Assembly (NCBI GenBank): GCA_022825185.1
Contig: JAJDYK010000045.1
Location: 1-20,726, forward strand
Reading direction: 5' to 3'
Origin: Candidatus Latescibacterota bacterium
GTDB taxonomy: Bacteria; Latescibacterota; UBA2968; UBA8231
Length of the DNA: 20,726 nt
The notes beneath the pieces were generated by a model. That model did not search any database and was not told where the DNA came from. It saw nothing but the letters and a program-made list of their open reading frames with translations. Below, piece after piece: positions 16,127 to 20,726 of the stretch. How positions within the stretch are numbered: the stretch's first letter is position 1; each line of letters opens with the position of its first letter. The translations under genes and the position numbers were made by a program.

Positions 16127-17446
16127 ATGCGAAACAAGGAATTGGGCAAAGACATGCCAGTAGGAGTGGGATTGATTGGTTTGGGCACGGTCGGCAGCGG
16201 CGTGGTTGAGCTGTTGCAGGATGCGCCCGCGTCGCTACGGCGGCGCAAGCACGTAGATTTTGCGCTGCGGCGCGTGGCCGTGCGGAGCTTGGATAAGCCG
16301 CGCAGCCCCGCCATAGCACCGGAGCTGTTGACTGCGGACGCCAGCGCGGTCGTCGCCGACCCGGATGTGCAACTAGTGGTAGAATTGACGGGTGCGCCCC
16401 CGGCCTTTGAGTGGGTGAGCGAGGCGCTGCGGCAGGGTAAGGATGTGGTGACGGCCAATAAGGCCCTGCTCGCCGAGCGGGGCGAGGAACTCTTTGAACT
16501 AGCGCTGGCCAATGGAGCGGATTTGATGTTTGAAGCTAGCGTCGCGGCCGGCATCCCCATCATCCGCTCGTTGCGCAACGGCTTGGTGGCCAATCGGGTC
16601 GAGTCTCTGTACGGCATTCTCAATGGCACTACCAACTACATGCTCACGCGGATGAGTCGCGGCGCAGGCGACTATGCCGATGTTCTCAAAGAGGCTCAGG
16701 ACCAAGGCTACGCTGAGCCGGACCCGACTATGGACGTGAGCGGCATGGACGCCGCGCAGAAGTTGGCCATTCTCTGCCGCATTGCCTTTCACTGCACGGG
16801 CACGGGCCGCGACGTATTTTGCGAGGGCATTGAGCAGATCGAGAGCCGGGACATTGAATACGCCCGCGAGTTGGGGTATGCGATCAAGCTGCTGGCTATT
16901 GCCAAGCAGCAGGACGGGTGCGTTGAGGCCCGGGTACATCCGGCTATGGTGCCGGAGGACGCGCTGTTGGCCAACATCCACGACGAATTCAACGCCATTC
17001 AGGTGCAGGGATCTGCGGTAGGGCCGCAAGTGTTTTCCGGACGCGGTGCTGGGCAGCTACCCACTGCCAGCGCGGTGGTGGCGGATATGGTCGAGTTGGT
17101 CGAGCGCAAGGCCGCTGGCGCTAGCACCTCCATCGGCGACATGATCTTGGGCGAGGATGCCGTCTCGGTCGTGCCCATTGAGGACGTGCAGATGCGCTAC
17201 TTTATCCGCGTCTTAGTCTGCGACCAGCCTGGGGTGCTCGCGGGTATCGCGCGCATTTTGGCCGAGGAGCGCATCAGCATTGCCTCGGTCATCCAAAAGG
17301 AGCGCGACTTCGAAGGCGGCTCCGTGCCGCTGGTCATCGTCACTCACGAGGCGCGCGAAGCCGCGATGCAGCGGGCGCAGCAGGCCGTGGCCACACTCGA
17401 TGCCGTGCAGGGGGCGGTCAAGCTCATTCGCATGGAGGATCTCTAG
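16127..17446 (+). CDS. hom: Homoserine dehydrogenase with C-terminal ACT domain
   Basis: The 439-residue enzyme reduces aspartate semialdehyde to homoserine using NAD(P)H. The N-terminal Rossmann motif is GLGTVGSG at 18-25. VVTANKALLAE carries the family's conserved lysine at about 112. The YGILNGTTNYMLTRM signature and the PDPTMDVSGMDAAQKLAIL segment lie in the catalytic domain. The C-terminal VLVCDQPGVLAGIARILAEERISIASVIQKE is an ACT domain, the usual site of threonine feedback control. ATG at 16127 is preferred, with AGAGG about 10 nt upstream; ATG at 16154 (MPVGVGLIGLG) matches the family N-terminus more closely and remains possible. It is the first gene of an operon; the next gene begins one base after its stop. 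Confidence 0.95.
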   Translation: MRNKELGKDMPVGVGLIGLGTVGSGVVELLQDAPASLRRRKHVDFALRRVAVRSLDKPRSPAIAPELLTADASAVVADPDVQLVVELTGAPPAFEWVSEALRQGKDVVTANKALLAERGEELFELALANGADLMFEASVAAGIPIIRSLRNGLVANRVESLYGILNGTTNYMLTRMSRGAGDYADVLKEAQDQGYAEPDPTMDVSGMDAAQKLAILCRIAFHCTGTGRDVFCEGIEQIESRDIEYARELGYAIKLLAIAKQQDGCVEARVHPAMVPEDALLANIHDEFNAIQVQGSAVGPQVFSGRGAGQLPTASAVVADMVELVERKAAGASTSIGDMILGEDAVSVVPIEDVQMRYFIRVLVCDQPGVLAGIARILAEERISIASVIQKERDFEGGSVPLVIVTHEAREAAMQRAQQAVATLDAVQGAVKLIRMEDL

Positions 17447-17447
17447 C

Positions 17448-18632
17448 GTGCGCTACGTCGTGTTGGTGCCCGATGGAGCAGCGGATTATCCGCTCGACGA
17501 ACTGGACGGGCAGACGCCGTTGGAAGCAGCCGCCACGCCCTGCATGGATCGCTTGGCCCGCGAGGGGGCTGGGGGATTGGTACAGATGATCCCGGCGCAG
17601 CGGCATCCAGGCAGCGACATCGGCAACCTCGAAATTTTTGGCTACGACAGCCGGGTGCACTACACGGGCCGAGCGCCATTGGAAGCTGCGAGCATGGGCG
17701 TTGATCTGGGCGACGACGGGGTGGCCTTCCGTATGAACCTGATCTACGGAGAGGGCGACGTACTGGTCGATTACAGCGCCGGTCACATTGATAGCGAAGA
17801 AGCGGCCGAATTGGTGGAGGCTTTGGCGGATGAGTTGGGGGGGCCGTCTTTGCGCTTCTATCCTGGGGTGGGCTATCGCCACTTGCTGGTGTGGGAGTGC
17901 GGCCCGGAAGAAGTGGAAACCTATCCGCCACACGACATCATGGGCGAGTCCATGGCCGCGCATGAGCCTACGGGCGCAGGGGCTGAGAAAATCCGCGCCC
18001 TCATGGACGCGGCTGGTCCCATTCTCGCGGCTGCGCCGGTCAATGCAGCCCGCTCGGCTCGCGGGGAGCGGCCGGCCAACGCGATATGGCTCTGGGGGTC
18101 CGGGCGTGCGTTGCGCTTGACGCCTTTGTCGGAGCGCTACGGGTTGCGGGGCGGCGTCATCTCGGCCGTTGATTTGGTGCGCGGGATCGGCAAGAGCGCA
18201 GGCTTAGAGGTCATTGAGGTGCCCGGTATTACTGGGTATCTCGACACCAACTACGAGGGCAAGGCCGAATACGCGCTGGAAACGTTACAGCATGCCGATT
18301 TTGTCTATGTCCACGTCGAGGCCCCAGACGAAGCTGGGCACAACGGCGATTCGCAGGCCAAGGTGCAGGCCATCGAGGATTTCGACGCCCGCGTCGTCGG
18401 CCCGATTTTGGCGGGGCTTGAGTCGATGGGGCCGCATCGAGTGCTGATCACTCCAGACCACCGCACGCCCATTGCGCTTCGTACCCACAGCCGCGAGCCA
18501 GTGCCCTTTGTGCTGTGGGGGACGGGAATTGAGGCCGACTCGATGCAAGCCTATGGGGAGCGGGCGGCCGAGTGGGGTAGTATGCAGGTAGAGCACGGAC
18601 ATGTATTGATGGATTATCTCACGGAGAAATGA
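17448..18632 (+). CDS. ApgM-family protein (cofactor-independent phosphoglycerate mutase fold), proposed homoserine kinase
   Basis: The 394-residue protein belongs to the archaeal-type phosphoglycerate mutase/alkaline phosphatase superfamily. It shows the metal-binding LVPDGAAD at 6-13 (D9), the nucleophile region HPGSDIGNLEIFGYD with S56, EAPDEAGHNGD, and the metal-ligand DHRTPIALRTHS. It lies between homoserine dehydrogenase and aspartate-semialdehyde dehydrogenase, and no GHMP-type thrB is in the window. A bacterial ApgM subfamily clustered with threonine genes has been proposed as the homoserine kinase (TIGR02535 'proposed homoserine kinase'), making O-phosphohomoserine; context favours that role over glycolysis. 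The GTG start at 17448 has GGAGG about 9 nt upstream, inside the end of hom. The open frame upstream of it is only the shadow of hom. It overlaps asd by four bases (ATGA). Confidence 0.88.
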   Translation: MRYVVLVPDGAADYPLDELDGQTPLEAAATPCMDRLAREGAGGLVQMIPAQRHPGSDIGNLEIFGYDSRVHYTGRAPLEAASMGVDLGDDGVAFRMNLIYGEGDVLVDYSAGHIDSEEAAELVEALADELGGPSLRFYPGVGYRHLLVWECGPEEVETYPPHDIMGESMAAHEPTGAGAEKIRALMDAAGPILAAAPVNAARSARGERPANAIWLWGSGRALRLTPLSERYGLRGGVISAVDLVRGIGKSAGLEVIEVPGITGYLDTNYEGKAEYALETLQHADFVYVHVEAPDEAGHNGDSQAKVQAIEDFDARVVGPILAGLESMGPHRVLITPDHRTPIALRTHSREPVPFVLWGTGIEADSMQAYGERAAEWGSMQVEHGHVLMDYLTEK

Positions 18633-19657
18633 AGGTGACTGATACGTACAACGTAGCTATTATGGGCGCGACTGGTGCCGTAGGGCAGGTGCTGTTAGAA
18701 ATACTCGCCGAGCGCGACTTCCCCGTCGGCGAGCTGCGGCTGTTGGCCTCGGCCCGCTCGGCTGGGCGCGCCATTTCTTTTAACGGCAGCTCGATTCAGG
18801 TGCAGGAGCTCGGCGAGGATTCCTTTGCCGGTGTGGATATCGTCTTGGCCTCGGCTGGGGGCGGTTTGAGCAAGCAGTTTAACCCACACGCAGTGGCTGC
18901 GGGCGCGGTGGTCGTCGATAACACGTCGGCCTATCGCATGGACCCGGACGTGCCGCTGGTGGTGCCCGAGATCAATCCTGAGGACTTGGCGGCGCATAGC
19001 GGTATCATCGCCAATCCGAATTGTTCGACGATCATCATGGACGTGGTGGTCTGGCCGCTCTATCAGCGGCGTCCAGTCAAGCGCATTGTGGTCTCGACCT
19101 ATCAGGCCGTCAGCGGCGCAGGAGCGCCGGCCATGCAGGAGTTGGAAGAGCAGACGCGGCAGGTGCTCGCCGGGCAAGAAGCCGAACCGGCTGAGTTCCC
19201 ACATCCGATCGCCTTTAATTTGTTTTCGCACGACTCGGATATCGGGCCGGAGGGGTATTGCGAAGAAGAGCTGAAAATGGTGCGCGAGACCCGCAAGATG
19301 TTCCACGACGACGCGCTGCAGATTTCGGCCACGACCATTCGCGTACCCGTGCTGCGGGCGCATTCCGAGGCGATCAACGTGGAGTTTGCCGAACCCTTTC
19401 CGGCCGCCGAAGCCGAAGCTATCTTGGCAGAGGCCGCGGGCGTGCGGATCGTGAATGATCCCGCGCAGAATTATTTCCCCATGCCGATTGAGGCCTCCGG
19501 CTGCGACGAGGTGCTGGTCGGGCGCATTCGCCAGGATATTTCGCGGCCCGAGGGGACTGGGTTGGACTTGTGGGTCAGCGGCGATCAGTTGCGCAAGGGG
19601 GCGGCTCTAAACGCCGTGCAAATCGCCGAGGAGCTCATCGCGCGCAAATTGTTGTAA
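18629..19657 (+). CDS. asd: Aspartate-semialdehyde dehydrogenase
   Basis: The 342-residue enzyme makes aspartate semialdehyde from aspartyl phosphate with NADPH, feeding homoserine, lysine and methionine synthesis. GATGAVGQ (13-20) binds NADP. The active-site cysteine is C132 in ANPNCSTI, and the general base is H245 in RVPVLRAHSE. YQAVSGAGAPAMQEL (about 158-172) and the C-terminal SGDQLRKGAALNAVQIAE are family signatures. The ATG at 18629 overlaps the preceding stop by four bases, so translation is coupled to the ApgM-family gene. The gene order (hom, ApgM-type kinase, asd) is a threonine branch; aspartokinase and threonine synthase are not in the window. Confidence 0.96.
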   Translation: MKVTDTYNVAIMGATGAVGQVLLEILAERDFPVGELRLLASARSAGRAISFNGSSIQVQELGEDSFAGVDIVLASAGGGLSKQFNPHAVAAGAVVVDNTSAYRMDPDVPLVVPEINPEDLAAHSGIIANPNCSTIIMDVVVWPLYQRRPVKRIVVSTYQAVSGAGAPAMQELEEQTRQVLAGQEAEPAEFPHPIAFNLFSHDSDIGPEGYCEEELKMVRETRKMFHDDALQISATTIRVPVLRAHSEAINVEFAEPFPAAEAEAILAEAAGVRIVNDPAQNYFPMPIEASGCDEVLVGRIRQDISRPEGTGLDLWVSGDQLRKGAALNAVQIAEELIARKLL

Positions 19658-19671
19658 CAAGGAAAAACGCC

Positions 19672-20481
19672 ATGGATGTCTTGAGCAGGGAAGAACTGGA
19701 TTTCTTTGCCGAACAGGGATACGTGGTCGCGCGTCAGGTGATCGACCGCGACCAAGCCGCGCGCACTGGGCGGGCGGTGTGGGCGTTTACGGGCATGGAC
19801 CCGGATGATCCCGAGACTTGGTATCCAGAGGATCGGCGCGGCATCATGGTCGAGATTTATCACCACCAAACCATGTGGGACAACCGCACGGCCCCTCGGA
19901 TGCACCGGGCCTTTAGCCAGATTTGGGGCACGGACAAGCTGTGGGTCAGCCACGACCGAGCTAGCATCAGTCCGCCGACCTTAGACAAGGATGCGCCCGA
20001 GCACAATCTGCACTGGGACGCGTCCTTCGATAAGCGTCCGTTGTCCTTTGGGGTACAGGGCGTGCTCTATCTGAGCGACACGCCGGCCGAGCAGGGGGCC
20101 TTTATTTGCGTGCCGGGGTTCCACCAGCGCCTAGAGGCGTGGCTCGACGAACTGCCGGAGGGAGCTAACCCCCGCGAGCAGGATTTGCTGGCTTTGGGGG
20201 CACAGCGCATCGGTGCCGAAGCGGGCGATCTGGTTATCTGGCGCACGGCTCTGCCGCATACGGCGAGCGTCAATCGCGGAGACATGCCTCGCGTGGCGCA
20301 GTACATCACCATGGGTCCAGCCGGAGAGGGCGAAGAAGCGCGGCGGTTGCGCACGGATTTTTGGCAGCGGCGGCTGTCCGGGCTGGGGCGCTACGCCGAG
20401 GAACGCGAGCACCACGAAGAGAAGACGGCTGAGTTGACGAGTGTGGGGCGGAAGCTGGCTGGGGTGGATCTTTGGGATTGA
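19672..20481 (+). CDS. Phytanoyl-CoA dioxygenase (PhyH)-family protein
   Basis: The 269-residue protein is a putative Fe(II)/2-oxoglutarate-dependent oxygenase. The iron facial triad is visible as H114 and D116 in HNLHWDAS and H196 in LPHTASVNRGDMPR, with R207 as the likely 2-oxoglutarate ligand. The N-terminal MDVLSREELDFFAEQGYVVARQVI is typical of the family. Hydroxylation substrate unknown. ATG at 19672 has AAGGA 9 nt upstream; the frame opens earlier, within asd, but without family similarity. It starts 14 bp after asd in the same direction, so it is probably read from the threonine operon. PhyH proteins are often expanded in Latescibacterota/Poribacteria-like genomes. The role beside threonine genes is unclear. 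Confidence 0.88.
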   Translation: MDVLSREELDFFAEQGYVVARQVIDRDQAARTGRAVWAFTGMDPDDPETWYPEDRRGIMVEIYHHQTMWDNRTAPRMHRAFSQIWGTDKLWVSHDRASISPPTLDKDAPEHNLHWDASFDKRPLSFGVQGVLYLSDTPAEQGAFICVPGFHQRLEAWLDELPEGANPREQDLLALGAQRIGAEAGDLVIWRTALPHTASVNRGDMPRVAQYITMGPAGEGEEARRLRTDFWQRRLSGLGRYAEEREHHEEKTAELTSVGRKLAGVDLWD

Positions 20482-20572
20482 GGGGACGCGAAATGTCTCC
20501 TGATCCGCAAAGCCCTTGCAACTTTATTAATTCTTACCTTTAAAAAATTCCGACGTTCGCTATTTTCGGCAT

Positions 20573-20726
20573 CTAAACGCAGATATGCTCGATGAAGCGG
20601 GCGTAGAGATCGACGCTGGCGCGCAGTTGGTCGGTTTTGATCCATTCGTTGGCGGTGTGGGCTTGCGCGATGTCGCCTGGGCCGAGGACGATCATTTGTT
20701 TCATCTTCTTGAAAAAAGCCATGCCG
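20573..20726 (-). CDS. M20-family peptidase/deacetylase, ArgE-like (C-terminal fragment)
   Basis: Only the last 51 codons are inside the window; the gene enters from the right edge. GPGDIAQAHTANEWIKTDQLRA followed by a short helix ending FIEHICV matches the C-terminus of acetylornithine deacetylase/succinyl-diaminopimelate desuccinylase-type M20 enzymes, in which the GPG...AH...E segment supplies a metal-binding histidine. The call as an M20 family member is good; the substrate is not determined. It converges on the PhyH gene, with 91 bp between them in which no clear terminator hairpin was seen. Confidence 0.75.
   Translation of the reverse strand, partial: GMAFFKKMKQMIVLGPGDIAQAHTANEWIKTDQLRASVDLYARFIEHICV

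Noticed and set aside
18695..19363. 222-residue open frame on the minus strand
   Set aside because: Antisense to asd. The codon-position bias of a GC-rich gene explains it, and it resembles no known family.

Overview
The window comes from a GC-rich bacterial genome. No RNA gene or CRISPR array is visible. Several traits point to an uncultivated lineage of the FCB superphylum type (Latescibacterota or Poribacteria-like): a secreted Calx-beta protein ending in a FlgD-like 'YPNPFNP...KMLLLK' module, a phytanoyl-CoA dioxygenase-like protein, enolase-superfamily and Gfo/Idh/MocA sugar enzymes, and an ApgM-type protein in a threonine operon. This placement is inference from family content; no marker gene is present.

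Region 1 (1-7736, all minus strand). Reading in the direction of transcription: a fused NuoE-NuoF diaphorase subunit (6078-7736), a formate dehydrogenase catalytic subunit (3344-6064), a DUF1016/YhcG-type PDDEXK nuclease that overlaps its 3' end (2338-3351), a uronate isomerase-like protein (960-2234) and the N-terminal 316 residues of a rhamnonate-dehydratase-like enolase-superfamily enzyme (1-949). The formate dehydrogenase has an in-frame UGA at 4982-4984 where family members carry the molybdenum-ligating Sec/Cys. It is followed by a hairpin that matches the E. coli fdhF SECIS in position and loop sequence. The gene is therefore a selenoprotein that ordinary gene calling splits in two. Together the first two genes should make a soluble NAD-linked Mo/Se formate dehydrogenase.

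Region 2 (7737-13243). A leader or intergenic segment rich in inverted repeats; a 988-residue secreted multi-domain protein (7980-10946, minus); about 640 bp without a convincing gene; and an orphan AAA+ ATPase/DUF4143 protein (11585-12961, plus) behind an AT-rich upstream region.

Region 3 (13244-16005). Small metabolic or accessory genes: a 183-residue minimal thioredoxin-reductase-like flavoprotein, a convergent Gfo/Idh/MocA dehydrogenase, a SAM-dependent methyltransferase and a 95-residue hypothetical protein.

Region 4 (16081-20481, plus). A compact operon with a good promoter: homoserine dehydrogenase, an ApgM-family protein that probably acts as homoserine kinase, and aspartate-semialdehyde dehydrogenase, followed 14 bp later by a PhyH-family dioxygenase. 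With aspartokinase and threonine synthase supplied elsewhere, this is the aspartate-to-phosphohomoserine route. The window ends in the C-terminus of a convergent M20 (ArgE-like) deacetylase.

The strongest findings are the concealed selenocysteine codon with its SECIS, the ApgM-type candidate homoserine kinase, and the nuclease translationally overlapped with the formate dehydrogenase.
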